A stretch of DNA of 64,000 nucleotides from Lysobacter soyae (GTDB taxonomy: Bacteria; Pseudomonadota; Gammaproteobacteria; Xanthomonadales; Xanthomonadaceae): contig NZ_CP080544.1 in assembly GCF_019551435.1 (NCBI RefSeq), positions 248,001 to 312,000 of the forward strand, read 5' to 3'. The notes under the pieces were generated by a model. It saw only the letters and a program-made list of their open reading frames with translations. It searched no databases and was not told where the DNA came from. Positions 55,639 through 64,000 of the stretch are shown one piece after another. The position numbers and the translations under genes are program-made. Each line of letters opens with the position of its first letter. Within the stretch, counting starts at the first letter, position 1.

Positions 55639-56220
55639 TTATTGCCCTTGCAGTTGATTCAACAAGAACATGCGGGCTTTCTGCCAGTCGCGACGGATCG
55701 TGCGTTCGGAACGACCGGTTATCTCGGCGATTTGCGGCTCTGACAATCCGCCGAAATAGCGCAGCTCGACCACTTTCGCCAGATGTTCGTCCAAGCCTTC
55801 CAGCTGAAGCAGCGCGGCGTCCAGCGACAACACGTCTTCATCGAGCTTCAGCCCTTCGTCGGCAAGCTCCGGCAATTCGTTGATGCGCGCATCGGCTTCG
55901 CCGCCACCGCGCTTCAATGCCACCCGGCTGCGCGCGTGGTCCACCACCACGCTGCGCATGGCGGTAGCGGCATAGGAGAAGAATCCCGAGCGATCTGAGA
56001 ACGACGGCGCATTCGAGCCCACCAGCTTGATATAGGCCTCGTGCACCAGCGCCGTGGGGTCCAGCGTTTCGTCGTCATCGGATTGCCGCAGTTGCCGTTG
56101 CGCCATGTCGTGCAATTGCGCGTACAAGGCTTGAAGGACGCGATCCAGAGAAGCGCGATCACCCGCACGCGCAGCTGAGAGCCACTGCGTAATGCCTTCG
56201 GCGGAATCGGACCCGTTCAT
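55639..56220 (-). CDS. ECF-type RNA polymerase sigma factor, kinase-linked
   Basis: 193 aa. Region 2 contains LDPTALVHEAYIKLVG and DRSGFFSYAATAMRSVVVDHAR; region 4 contains VVELRYFGGLSEPQIAEITGRSERTIRRDWQKAR (recognition helix). It matches the ECF subgroup that is encoded beside Ser/Thr kinases rather than anti-sigma factors. No anti-sigma gene is present, so control probably comes from the kinase 5 bp downstream in the same operon. Target promoters unknown. Confidence 0.9.
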   Translation of the reverse strand: MNGSDSAEGITQWLSAARAGDRASLDRVLQALYAQLHDMAQRQLRQSDDDETLDPTALVHEAYIKLVGSNAPSFSDRSGFFSYAATAMRSVVVDHARSRVALKRGGGEADARINELPELADEGLKLDEDVLSLDAALLQLEGLDEHLAKVVELRYFGGLSEPQIAEITGRSERTIRRDWQKARMFLLNQLQGQ

Positions 56221-56262
56221 GCCAAGAGGATACCCAATGCCCCGCAGCCTGCGCTGAATTCC

Positions 56263-57075
56263 CTATTTCTGGCAGTGCGGACACCACACCGAGGCACGTT
56301 GGCCGATACGCGCCTGCTTGAGCGCCCTTCCGCAGGTCACACAGTGCTCGCCTTCGCGCCCATAGACCGACAAAGACTGCGCGAAATAGCCGGCGCTGCC
56401 ATCGGGACTGATGAAATCGCGCAAGGTAGTGCCGCCGCGTTGAATCGCCGCGGCCAAAATGCGCTTCACTTCCCTAGCCAGCGCCTCGTAACGGGCGCGA
56501 CTGATCGAGCCGGCCGCGCGCAGCGGGGCAATGCCGGCGGCAAACAAGGCTTCGGCGGCATAGATGTTGCCCACACCGACCACGGTGGCTTGGTCCATCA
56601 AGAAGGTTTTGACACTGGCTTTGCGGCCGCGTGATCGGGCGTATAGCCAATCGCCATCAAAGTCATCGGACAGTGGCTCGGGCCCCAAAGCGTCCAACAA
56701 CGGATGCGTGGTGCCCGCCGGTTGCCACAACAGCGCGCCGAAACGCCGCGGATCATTGAAACGGACCACACGCGCATCATCCAGCTGGAAGTCGACATGA
56801 TCATGCGTGCGCACGGGCGTATCGCCGGGCAAGACGCGCAGGCTACCCGACATGCCCAAATGCAGCACCGCACTGCCAGGCGCGAAATCGATCAGCAAAT
56901 ATTTCGCGCGGCGGCGAATGTCTTGCACCGGTTCGTTTTGAATGGCCGGTGCAATCTCCGTCGGAATCGGCCAGCGCAGATCGGGACGACGCAGCACCAA
57001 TTGCTTGACCCGACGCCCGAGCATGTGTGGCGCAATGCCGCGACGCGTGGTTTCAACTTCAGGTAATTCAGGCAT
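56263..57075 (-). CDS. mutM: Formamidopyrimidine-DNA glycosylase (Fpg)
   Basis: 270 aa. The N-terminal catalytic MPELPEVETTRRGI has the required Pro and Glu after processing of Met. The H2TH region includes FLMDQATVVGVGNIYAAEALF and the C-terminal zinc finger has CVTCGRAL and CPHC. It excises 8-oxoguanine and FapyG. The four zinc cysteines are all present. The intact active site and normal length indicate a working repair glycosylase. Confidence 0.96.
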   Translation of the reverse strand: MPELPEVETTRRGIAPHMLGRRVKQLVLRRPDLRWPIPTEIAPAIQNEPVQDIRRRAKYLLIDFAPGSAVLHLGMSGSLRVLPGDTPVRTHDHVDFQLDDARVVRFNDPRRFGALLWQPAGTTHPLLDALGPEPLSDDFDGDWLYARSRGRKASVKTFLMDQATVVGVGNIYAAEALFAAGIAPLRAAGSISRARYEALAREVKRILAAAIQRGGTTLRDFISPDGSAGYFAQSLSVYGREGEHCVTCGRALKQARIGQRASVWCPHCQK

Positions 57076-57141
57076 GGGGACTTGATTCCGAGCGTCACGA
57101 GGTCATGATGTGAGTTCAATTGTGCGCTGGGACTTCTTAAC

Positions 57142-57510
57142 GTGTCGCGATCCGTGTTCAACAGGACAAACAGCCTTCAGCGTTGGCTCGTCTGCCTGAT
57201 GCTGACGGCCCTGTTGCCGTCGATGGCCGCGGCGCAGGTGCGTACAACCAGCGAATATCTCGCCCGCATGGACAGCAATGGCGATGGCAAGGTCCAACTG
57301 GTGGAATACCAAAACTGGCTGATCTACGCGTTCGATCAGATGGATGCAAACAAAGACGGTCGTCTGAGCGCGGCAGAGCTGCCGGGTGGCAAAGGCCGGG
57401 AACTGCGGCGAGACGAGCAGATGCAGATCTTTGCTGAGCGTTTCAAGCGACAAGACCGCAATCGCAACGGCAGTCTCGATGCCAGGGAGCTTGCCGCACC
57501 GCCCCAGTGA
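57142..57510 (+). CDS. Secreted EF-hand protein
   Basis: 122 aa. N-terminal hydrophobic signal (QRWLVCLMLTALLPSMAAAQ), then three calcium-binding loops of EF-hand type: DSNGDGKVQLVE, DANKDGRLSAAE and DRNRNGSLDARE. Each loop has Asp/Asn at positions 1, 3 and 5 and Glu at 12. It is probably a periplasmic calcium-binding protein; no enzymatic domain. It precedes the M16 peptidase pair by 80 bp on the same strand; a functional link is not established. Confidence 0.8.
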   Translation: MSRSVFNRTNSLQRWLVCLMLTALLPSMAAAQVRTTSEYLARMDSNGDGKVQLVEYQNWLIYAFDQMDANKDGRLSAAELPGGKGRELRRDEQMQIFAERFKRQDRNRNGSLDARELAAPPQ

Positions 57511-57590
57511 CACCATGACTGGTGGCAGGGTCTGGCGGCGTCAGACCTGCGCTAATGTGATGGATTCCACACAGCTTCGGGGGTCCCCTC

Positions 57591-58955
57591 ATGCGCAAAA
57601 CCCTTTTGGCGGTTGCGCTTGCCGGCATGGTCGCGATGGCGCCCGTGTACGCGCAATCCATCCAAGTGCCGAAAATCCAATTCAGCGAACGCGTGCTGGC
57701 CAACGGCCTGCGCGTGATCTCGGTGCCGGACAACACCAACCCGACCGTATCGGTCCAGGTCTGGTACGACGTGGGTTCAAAGAACGATCCGCAAGGGCGT
57801 TCCGGCTTCGCGCATTTGTTTGAACACATCATGTTCAAGAGCACCAAGAACATGAAGTCCGAACAGTTCGACCGCATGACCGAAGACGTCGGCGGCATGA
57901 ACAATGCCAGCACCAGTGACGACTACACGAATTACTTCGAGTCGGTGCCGGCAAATCATTTGCAGCGTTTGTTGTGGGCGGAAGCCGAGCGTCTGTCGAA
58001 CTTGAACGTGGATGAAGCCAACTTCAAGTCGGAACGCGCCGTGGTGCAAGAGGAATATCGCCAAAGCGTCTTGTCGAATCCTTATGGTCGCTTGTTCAAT
58101 GCCATCAGCACCTATTCGTACACCGCGCATCCCTATAAGCGTTCCACCATCGGCAGCATCGAAGATCTTGACGCGGCCTCGGTGCAGGACGTCATTGATT
58201 TCCACAAGACCTATTACCGTCCCGACAATGCGGTGTTGATCGTGTCGGGCAATTTCGATCAAAAGCAGCTGGACGGCTGGGTTGATCAATACTTCGCCTG
58301 GATTCCGAAACCCGCCACCGCGATTCCGCGCGTGACGGTGAAAGAACCGGCGCGAACCGCGGACAAGCGCTACACTGTGAAGAGCCCGAGCGCGCCGACA
58401 CCGGGCGTGGTCGTGGATTGGCTGGTGCCGCCGGCCAACAACGCCGACATGGCTGCCTTGGACGTCGCCTCGGCGTTGTTGTCGCAAGGGGAGTCTTCGC
58501 GCTTCTACCAACGCCTTGTTTACAAAGAGCAGGTGGCCTTGCAAGCCTCTGCGGCGTTAGACGCACGCACCGATACGGGCCTGTTTTACTTGCTCGCGAT
58601 CTTGAACGCAGGCCATCAACCGGCCGAAGCAGAAGCGATGATGTTGGATGAAGTGCGCAAGCTCGCCACCGGTGAGATCAGCGATGCCGAGCTCGACAAG
58701 GTGAAAACCCAGGTGTTGACCTCGCGACTCACGCGCATGCAGTCGGCGCAGGGCAAAGGGATGATGTTGGGCTCGGCGCTGATCATCGAAGGCGATGCCT
58801 CGCGTGCAAACACGGGTCTTGACGAGTTCCAACGGGTGACTGCCGCGGATGTACAGCGCGTGCTGAAGAAATACGTCCTCGACGGCAAGAAGGTCACGAT
58901 TGATTACTTGCCCGAACAAACCGCTGCAGCCGACAGCAAGGGAGCCGCGAAATGA
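57591..58955 (+). CDS. M16 zinc metallopeptidase, catalytic subunit
   Basis: 454 aa. Signal peptide (MRKTLLAVALAGMVAMAPVYA). The inverted zinc motif HLFEHIMFKST (HxxEH) is intact, with the distal Glu about 77 residues later in the AVVQEEY region; the Arg/Tyr pair of the C-terminal half and RRLVYKEQVAL-like segment are as in PqqL/processing-peptidase proteins. M16 enzymes form clam-shell chambers that degrade peptides. The gene overlaps the next M16 gene (ATGA at 58952-58955), so it likely acts as a heterodimer in the periplasm. Confidence 0.9.
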   Translation: MRKTLLAVALAGMVAMAPVYAQSIQVPKIQFSERVLANGLRVISVPDNTNPTVSVQVWYDVGSKNDPQGRSGFAHLFEHIMFKSTKNMKSEQFDRMTEDVGGMNNASTSDDYTNYFESVPANHLQRLLWAEAERLSNLNVDEANFKSERAVVQEEYRQSVLSNPYGRLFNAISTYSYTAHPYKRSTIGSIEDLDAASVQDVIDFHKTYYRPDNAVLIVSGNFDQKQLDGWVDQYFAWIPKPATAIPRVTVKEPARTADKRYTVKSPSAPTPGVVVDWLVPPANNADMAALDVASALLSQGESSRFYQRLVYKEQVALQASAALDARTDTGLFYLLAILNAGHQPAEAEAMMLDEVRKLATGEISDAELDKVKTQVLTSRLTRMQSAQGKGMMLGSALIIEGDASRANTGLDEFQRVTAADVQRVLKKYVLDGKKVTIDYLPEQTAAADSKGAAK

Positions 58956-60397
58956 AGAAGACACCGTTTGTAGCACGCACACTTGCGCTGTCGATTGCGT
59001 TCGCCTGCTCCGCGCAGGCTGCCGACTTCCCGAGCGCGCCGCCTGAAGCCGGTCCGGCGCCCAAAGTGAGCATTCCGACGGCGGTCGAAACCACCTTGCC
59101 GAACGGTTTGCGTGTGATTACCGTGACGCGTCCCGGCCTGCCCTTGGTCACCACCAACTTGATGGTGCGCGCGGGTGCGGAACATGATCCGGCAGACAAA
59201 TCGGGTTTGACCTATTTCACCGGTGAACTGATCACCAAGGGTGCGAAGGGCCGTTCTGCCGCGCAGATCGCCGAAGCCGCGGAAGCGCTCGGTGGCAGTT
59301 TGGATGTCACGACCGGTTGGGATGCCAGTGGTGTGGATATTACCGTGGCGACGCCGAAGTTGGATGCGGCCATGGCGCTGATGTCGGATACGGTGTTGGC
59401 ACCGGACTACGCACAAGAGGAACTGGAACGGCTGCGCACCCAAACGTTGAACGGTTTGAAGCAATCGATGAGCCGTCCGAACGTGGTGTCTTCGCTGGCG
59501 CTGTCGCGCGTGGTGTACGGCGCCCATACCTATGGTCACCCCGCATCGGGCACGCCGCAGTCCTTGCCGAAAATTAGCCGCGACGATGTCGCCGCGCAAT
59601 ACAAGGCGATGTGGCGTCCGGACCAAGCCATTCTGTTGTTCGCAGGTGACATCACCCCTGCGCAGGCGAAGGCATTGGCCAGCAAATATTTCGGACAGTG
59701 GACTGCGCCGAACAGTTTGTTGCCGACTGCCCCCGCCAAGCCCGTTGCCGGCGGCAAAGGTGCGTTGTGGGTGATCAACCAACCGGGTGCGGGCCAATCC
59801 GGCGTGTCGATGGGCGTTCAGGCCACCGCACGCAAAGACAAGGACTACTACGCCGGCACCTTGGCGAATGCGATTCTCGGTGGTTCGTACTCGGCGCGTT
59901 TGAACCAGGAAATCCGCATCAAACGCGGGCTCTCCTATGGCGCGAATTCCCGCTTGCAGTCTTTGGCGGCCGGCGGGGCCTGGACCGGTTCTGCATTGAC
60001 GAAGAACCCCTCGTCGATGGAGGTCGTTGATCTGATGCGCACCGAGGCGTTGCGATTGGGCAAGGAACCGGTGGCTGCTGATGAATTCACGGCCCGTCAA
60101 GCCACCTTGACCGGCAACTACGCCATGGGACTTGAGTCCACCGACGGTCTTTCCTCGGTGCTCGGCAATCTGGCCGTGCAAGGCATCGACTTGCAAGAGG
60201 CCAACCGCTTCATTGATCGCATCAATGCCGTGACGCCCGCACAAGTCCAAAGTTATGCCGGCAAGTACTTCAAGCCCGGTGGTTTGAACTTCGTGGTAGT
60301 GGGTGACACTAAGGACTTTGAAACGAAGATTCCGGCAGGTGCGGTGCGCTTGGATGTGTCGAAGTTGAATTTGGATTCGCCCGACCTGGGCAAATAA
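58952..60397 (+). CDS. M16 peptidase-like non-catalytic partner subunit
   Basis: 481 aa with signal peptide (ALSIAFACSAQAA). Overall M16 fold is clear (MVRAGAEHDPADKSGLTYFTGELITKGAKGRS), but the HxxEH position reads YFTGE, so zinc binding and catalysis are lost. Such partners pair with an active subunit and provide the substrate-binding half (the R/Y-containing RLNQEIRIKRGLSYGANSRL segment is intact). Translationally coupled to the catalytic gene; followed by a strong terminator. Confidence 0.9.
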   Translation: MKKTPFVARTLALSIAFACSAQAADFPSAPPEAGPAPKVSIPTAVETTLPNGLRVITVTRPGLPLVTTNLMVRAGAEHDPADKSGLTYFTGELITKGAKGRSAAQIAEAAEALGGSLDVTTGWDASGVDITVATPKLDAAMALMSDTVLAPDYAQEELERLRTQTLNGLKQSMSRPNVVSSLALSRVVYGAHTYGHPASGTPQSLPKISRDDVAAQYKAMWRPDQAILLFAGDITPAQAKALASKYFGQWTAPNSLLPTAPAKPVAGGKGALWVINQPGAGQSGVSMGVQATARKDKDYYAGTLANAILGGSYSARLNQEIRIKRGLSYGANSRLQSLAAGGAWTGSALTKNPSSMEVVDLMRTEALRLGKEPVAADEFTARQATLTGNYAMGLESTDGLSSVLGNLAVQGIDLQEANRFIDRINAVTPAQVQSYAGKYFKPGGLNFVVVGDTKDFETKIPAGAVRLDVSKLNLDSPDLGK

Positions 60398-60424
60398 TCC
60401 CGAAAGTTTGGCACCCGAAAAAAC

Positions 60425-60456
60425 AAAACCCCTCTCCATTGGAGAGGGGTTTTTTT
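60425..60456. terminator. Rho-independent terminator, bidirectional
   Basis: Stem AAAACCCCTCTCC / GGAGAGGGGTTTT with a 3-nt loop, followed by seven T on the plus strand and preceded by an A-run that serves the minus strand. It lies between the convergent M16 operon and the M13 peptidase gene. Confidence 0.92.
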
Positions 60457-60476
60457 ATGCACGCTGCTTGTCAGGA

Positions 60477-62579
60477 TTACCAGATACGCACACGGTCGTC
60501 CGGCTTCAGGTAAAGCTTCTGACCTTCTTTGACGTCGAACGCGGAATACCAGCCATCGATATTGCGAACGGTGCGGACACGGAAACTGCCGGGGGCGTGC
60601 ACGTCGCCGACGATCTGCGCACGCAGCGCCGCTTCACGGGTCTTGGTGCGCCAGCTTTGCGCGAATGCCAGGAAGAATCGTTGATCACCGGTCATGCCGT
60701 TGATAACGGGTGCCGGCTTGCCGCCCAGCGATTTTTGGTAGGCGTCGTAAGCGACGGCGAGGCCGGCCAAGTCGGCGATGTTTTCACCGAGTTCTTGTTC
60801 GCCGTTCAAATGCAGACCCGGCAAGGCTTCGTACGCGTTGTATTGCTCGATCAACTTCTTGGAGCTGGCCTTGAAGTGATCCGCGTCGGCTTTGGTCCAC
60901 CAGTTTTGCAGTTTGCCGTCGGCATCGAATTCGGCACCGAGGTTGTCAAAGCTGTGGCTGATTTCGTGGCCGATCACCGCACCGATCGAACCATAGTTGG
61001 CGGCTGCATCGGCATTCGGATCAAAGAACGGCGCTTCCAAAATGGCGGCCGGGAAGTTCAGGGCATTTTGCAGCGGCAAATTCACTGCATTGACGGTTTG
61101 CGGTGTCATCCACCATTCGCCCTTGTCCGGTGCGGTGTTCAACTTGGCGAGTTGATGCTTCAGCTCCGCCAACTGTGCGCGCTGATGGTTGCCGATCGGA
61201 TCATCCGCTTTGATTTCCAAAGCGCTGTAGTCACGCCACTTGTCCGGATAGCCGACGCCGACCTTGATGGTCGCCACTTTAGCCTTCGCCTTGGCTTTGG
61301 TTTCGGCGCTCATCCAATCGAGTTTGTCGATGCGCTCGGGGAACACGGCCAACAGGTTTGACACCAGTTGTTGCACTTCGGTACGGGAAGACGCCGGGAA
61401 ATATTTTTCCACATACAACTTGCCGACCGCATCGCCCAGATCGTTGTTGACGCGTGCAAGGCCGCGTTTCATACGCTCACGTTGCTTCGGCGTGCCGTTC
61501 AAGGTCGTGCCGTAGAAACCGAACGACAGGTCGTCGAAGGCTTTCGGCAACAAACCGGCGTTTTCGTTGATGGCGTGGAACGTCATCCAGTCTTTCCAAG
61601 TGTCCAAGGATTCGCTGGCGGTCAACGCGGAGAGACCGGAAATGGCTTGGGGTTGCCATGCATTGATGGTGGTTTGGCCTTCCAAGCCGGCGGCCTTCAA
61701 GAAGGCCGTCCAATCAAGGCCCGGCGCCTTCTTGGCGAACTCTGCCACCGGCCACGGGTTGTTGGCCTTGTGCACGTCATCGGTATCGGTGAGCGGCGCA
61801 TGTGCGCGCGCGATTTTCTCTTCCAGCGCGTAAATGGCCGCCGCCTTCTTGTCGGCATCGGCGACGTTGGCTTGCTTCAACAGGTCGGCGATGTAGGTCT
61901 TGTACTTGCCGCGAATCTCCACCATGGCGGGATCTTTAGACAAGTAGTAATCGCGATCGGGCATGCCCAAACCGCCTTGCAACAAGTAGGCCATGTTGCG
62001 CGACGGATCCGACAAGCCTTGGCTGACGAACACGCCGAACAGGTGTTCGGTGTGGTAGTTGGTGGCGTTCAAGGGATCGACATCGGCGCGCAGGGTTTCA
62101 CCCAAGGCACGGGAGAGATCGGTCTTGTCTTTGAGCGCGGCGATGCCGTCCAGCGTCGGCTGCAAAGCGGCGATGCCGCGCTGTTCGATGCCTGCCTCGT
62201 CCATGTATGCCGCGTAGTAGTCCGCGATGCGACGGGCGTCGGTGCCCGGCGCGGCCTTCGATGCCGCCAGACCTTGGACGAGATCTTTGGTGCGTTGCTC
62301 AGCTTTTTCAAATACCTTCAAGAAAATACCGGTGCTGGAGCGATCGTCCGGAATTTGTGCGGTCTTCAGCCAGCCGCCATTCGCATAGGCATCGAAATCG
62401 TCGCCGGCGGCGATGCTGGTATCCATGCCGGCCGTGTCGATGCCGATGGTGTTTTTCGCGGGCGCGGCGGCTTGGGCCGGCGGTGCTTCGGCGGCGGGCG
62501 GCGGCGTTTGCGGGCACGCGGTCAAGGCGCAGGCGACGGCCACTGCCAGCGCGCCGCGTTGAAGGTAAGGCAGGTTCAC
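60477..62579 (-). CDS. M13 family metallopeptidase (PepO/neprilysin-like) lipoprotein
   Basis: 700 aa. Lipoprotein signal (lipobox LTAC, about 18-21), Pro/Ala spacer, then the M13 domain: VNAVNLPLQNALNFPAAILEAPFFD, the zinc motif VIGHEISHSFDNLGAEFD (HExxH), and ENIADLAGLAVAYDAY with the third ligand Glu and Asp. The C-terminal DDRVRIW is typical. It degrades short peptides in the envelope. It faces the M16 peptidase operon, so this stretch is rich in peptide-degrading enzymes. Confidence 0.93.
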   Translation of the reverse strand: MNLPYLQRGALAVAVACALTACPQTPPPAAEAPPAQAAAPAKNTIGIDTAGMDTSIAAGDDFDAYANGGWLKTAQIPDDRSSTGIFLKVFEKAEQRTKDLVQGLAASKAAPGTDARRIADYYAAYMDEAGIEQRGIAALQPTLDGIAALKDKTDLSRALGETLRADVDPLNATNYHTEHLFGVFVSQGLSDPSRNMAYLLQGGLGMPDRDYYLSKDPAMVEIRGKYKTYIADLLKQANVADADKKAAAIYALEEKIARAHAPLTDTDDVHKANNPWPVAEFAKKAPGLDWTAFLKAAGLEGQTTINAWQPQAISGLSALTASESLDTWKDWMTFHAINENAGLLPKAFDDLSFGFYGTTLNGTPKQRERMKRGLARVNNDLGDAVGKLYVEKYFPASSRTEVQQLVSNLLAVFPERIDKLDWMSAETKAKAKAKVATIKVGVGYPDKWRDYSALEIKADDPIGNHQRAQLAELKHQLAKLNTAPDKGEWWMTPQTVNAVNLPLQNALNFPAAILEAPFFDPNADAAANYGSIGAVIGHEISHSFDNLGAEFDADGKLQNWWTKADADHFKASSKKLIEQYNAYEALPGLHLNGEQELGENIADLAGLAVAYDAYQKSLGGKPAPVINGMTGDQRFFLAFAQSWRTKTREAALRAQIVGDVHAPGSFRVRTVRNIDGWYSAFDVKEGQKLYLKPDDRVRIW

Positions 62580-62698
62580 AGGAAGTATCCTTTGGGGAGT
62601 GAATCTTCCATGCTGCGCCTCTCACCGGTAAGAGCATGTGCAAGAAGTCACTGGCTGCGCATGGCAGTCAGAGTCCATTGTTTCTTCGGAGAGTCCGC

Positions 62699-64000
62699 AT
62701 GTCCGAGCTGAAATCCTTGTATGAAGTTGCCGACGCGTTTGCACGAGATGCCAACGTTTCGAAGGCAGAGAGTGAAGTCCGCTATCGCCGCTCGGTTCTA
62801 GATCCGGAAGCATTCTGGCGCGAAGTGGCACAGGATTTTGAATGGCTGCGTGCACCCACGCGCATCAAGAACACGTCATTCGATTTGAACGATTTCCGTA
62901 TCCGTTGGTTCGAAGACGGCGAGATGAATGTCAGCGTCAATTGTTTGGACCGGCACTTAGCCGATAACGGCGACAAGACAGCGATCATATTCGAATCGGA
63001 TGATCCGAATGCACCGGCGCGAACGCTGACTTACAAGGAATTGCACGCGGAAGTCTGCAAGCTTGGCAACGCGCTAAGAAACTTGGGCGTGCAAAAAGGC
63101 GACCGGGTCAGTATCTATTTGCCGATGATTCCCGAAGCGGCGATTGCCATGCTGGCCTGCGCGCGTATCGGCGCCGTCCATTCGGTCATCTTCGGCGGCT
63201 TCTCCGCCAATTCGATTGCAGATCGCGTCGCAGACTGCGGCAGCAAACTCATCATCACGGCCAACGAAGGCGCGCGCGCCGGCAAGTACACGCCGCTGAA
63301 AAAGAATGTCGATGATGCGTTGAATTTGCCTGGCACCACTTCAGTGCAAACGGTCCTCGTGGTGCGACACGGCCCTTCGACGGTAGACATGCAAATGCCA
63401 CGTGACCGGTGGTATGACGCGGTGATGGACGGGCAACCGGAAACCTGTGCACCCGAACCCATGAATGCAGAAGATCCGCTGTTCATCCTGTACACCTCGG
63501 GCAGCACGGGCAAACCCAAAGGCGTGTTGCACACGACTGCCGGCTATTTGATTTACGCCGCCTATACGTTCAAAACCGTTTTTGATCAAAAGCCCGACGA
63601 CATTTTCTGGTGCACCGCGGATGTCGGTTGGATTACCGGACATTCCTATGTGGTGTACGGACCCATGGCGAATGCGGCGACGGTTCTGATGTTCGAAGGT
63701 GTGCCGAGCTGGCCGAATGCTTCGCGTTTTTGGGAGGTGGTCGATAAGCACAAGGTCACCATTTTCTACACCGCACCCACGGCGATTCGTGCCCTGATGC
63801 GCGAAGGCGATGCTCCGGTCAAACGCACCTCGCGGAAATCGCTACGTCTTTTGGGCAGTGTCGGTGAACCGATCAATCCGGAAGCATGGCGTTGGTATTA
63901 CGACGTGGTCGGCGATGCGCGATGCCCGATCGTTGATACGTGGTGGCAGACCGAAACCGGCGGCATCCTGATTTCGCCCATAGCCGGCGCCACGGCGATG
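62699..64000 (+). CDS. acs: Acetyl-CoA synthetase, N-terminal part (3' end outside window)
   Basis: 434 codons are visible from ATG 62699 to the window edge, about two-thirds of the usual 650 aa. ANL-superfamily features: the P-loop-like [20 protein letters not shown], the [13 protein letters not shown] segment, the [11 protein letters not shown] motif and the WWQTETGGI motif with the adenylate-binding Gln-Thr-Glu. It activates acetate to acetyl-CoA via acetyl-AMP. GGAGAG lies seven bases before the ATG. Divergent from the M13 peptidase. Confidence 0.95.
   Translation, partial: MSELKSLYEVADAFARDANVSKAESEVRYRRSVLDPEAFWREVAQDFEWLRAPTRIKNTSFDLNDFRIRWFEDGEMNVSVNCLDRHLADNGDKTAIIFESDDPNAPARTLTYKELHAEVCKLGNALRNLGVQKGDRVSIYLPMIPEAAIAMLACARIGAVHSVIFGGFSANSIADRVADCGSKLIITANEGARAGKYTPLKKNVDDALNLPGTTSVQTVLVVRHGPSTVDMQMPRDRWYDAVMDGQPETCAPEPMNAEDPLFILYTSGSTGKPKGVLHTTAGYLIYAAYTFKTVFDQKPDDIFWCTADVGWITGHSYVVYGPMANAATVLMFEGVPSWPNASRFWEVVDKHKVTIFYTAPTAIRALMREGDAPVKRTSRKSLRLLGSVGEPINPEAWRWYYDVVGDARCPIVDTWWQTETGGILISPIAGATAM

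Noticed and set aside
58904-60439. 511-codon open frame on the minus strand opposite the M16 pair
   Set aside because: Antisense shadow of two clear peptidase genes; composition is that of complementary-strand translation.

Overview
The window looks like a chromosomal segment of a gammaproteobacterium of the Xanthomonadales (Lysobacteraceae/Xanthomonadaceae-like; genus not resolved). The evidence is moderately high GC, a dense housekeeping gene set, and protein sequences and local linkages (speE/speA, argS-SPOR protein, radC/coaC-coaB-dut-algC, nrdAB, tyrS next to an M23 peptidase and anmK) that fit that group. I identified no rRNA, tRNA, IS element, prophage or CRISPR array.

Layout. 1-24 kb is core metabolism and information processing: the end of a GntP-family permease, comM, ubiK, a P-II protein, a TPR-GGDEF diguanylate cyclase, the divergent polyamine pair speE/speA, an SDR, a SPOR protein, argS, radC, separate coaC and coaB, dut, a membrane-anchored algC-type phosphomannomutase, nrdAB preceded by a cobalamin riboswitch, pyrE, an exonuclease III, an ampG-like permease and a GST. 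About 23.66-29.16 kb is accessory: an array of integron gene cassettes read on the minus strand. It has seven recognisable attC sites plus one degenerate terminal site. The cargo is an unknown 387-aa protein, a QacE/F-like SMR pump, a small HEPN-like protein, a VanZ-like membrane protein, an OsmC-like protein, a PadR regulator with its membrane partner, an ABM-type monooxygenase and a BLUF blue-light sensor. No integron integrase is in the window, so it reads as a CALIN (cluster of attC sites lacking an integrase) or a detached chromosomal-integron array.

29.3-64 kb returns to the core genome: anmK, a MepM-like endopeptidase, tyrS, a MAPEG protein, a beta-solenoid-like repeat protein, gpmI-envC-ctpA, a rhomboid protease, a FadL-like porin, a GNAT, a second GGDEF protein, a YgjP-like metalloprotein, rdgC, ttcA, plsB, two lipoproteins (one an acid phosphatase), rep, tdk, a Ser/Thr kinase paired with an ECF sigma factor, mutM, an EF-hand protein, a pair of M16 peptidases, an M13 peptidase and the first part of acs.

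Main observations: (1) the integrase-less cassette array with eroded crossover cores and unusual cargo; (2) coaBC split by a single in-frame stop codon with an ATG three codons later; (3) a cobalamin riboswitch upstream of B12-independent nrdAB; (4) a hairpin holding the Shine-Dalgarno of the SMR cassette gene; (5) a V-x-T-V-N-G repeat protein; (6) a palindrome over the -35 region of the fadL-like gene.
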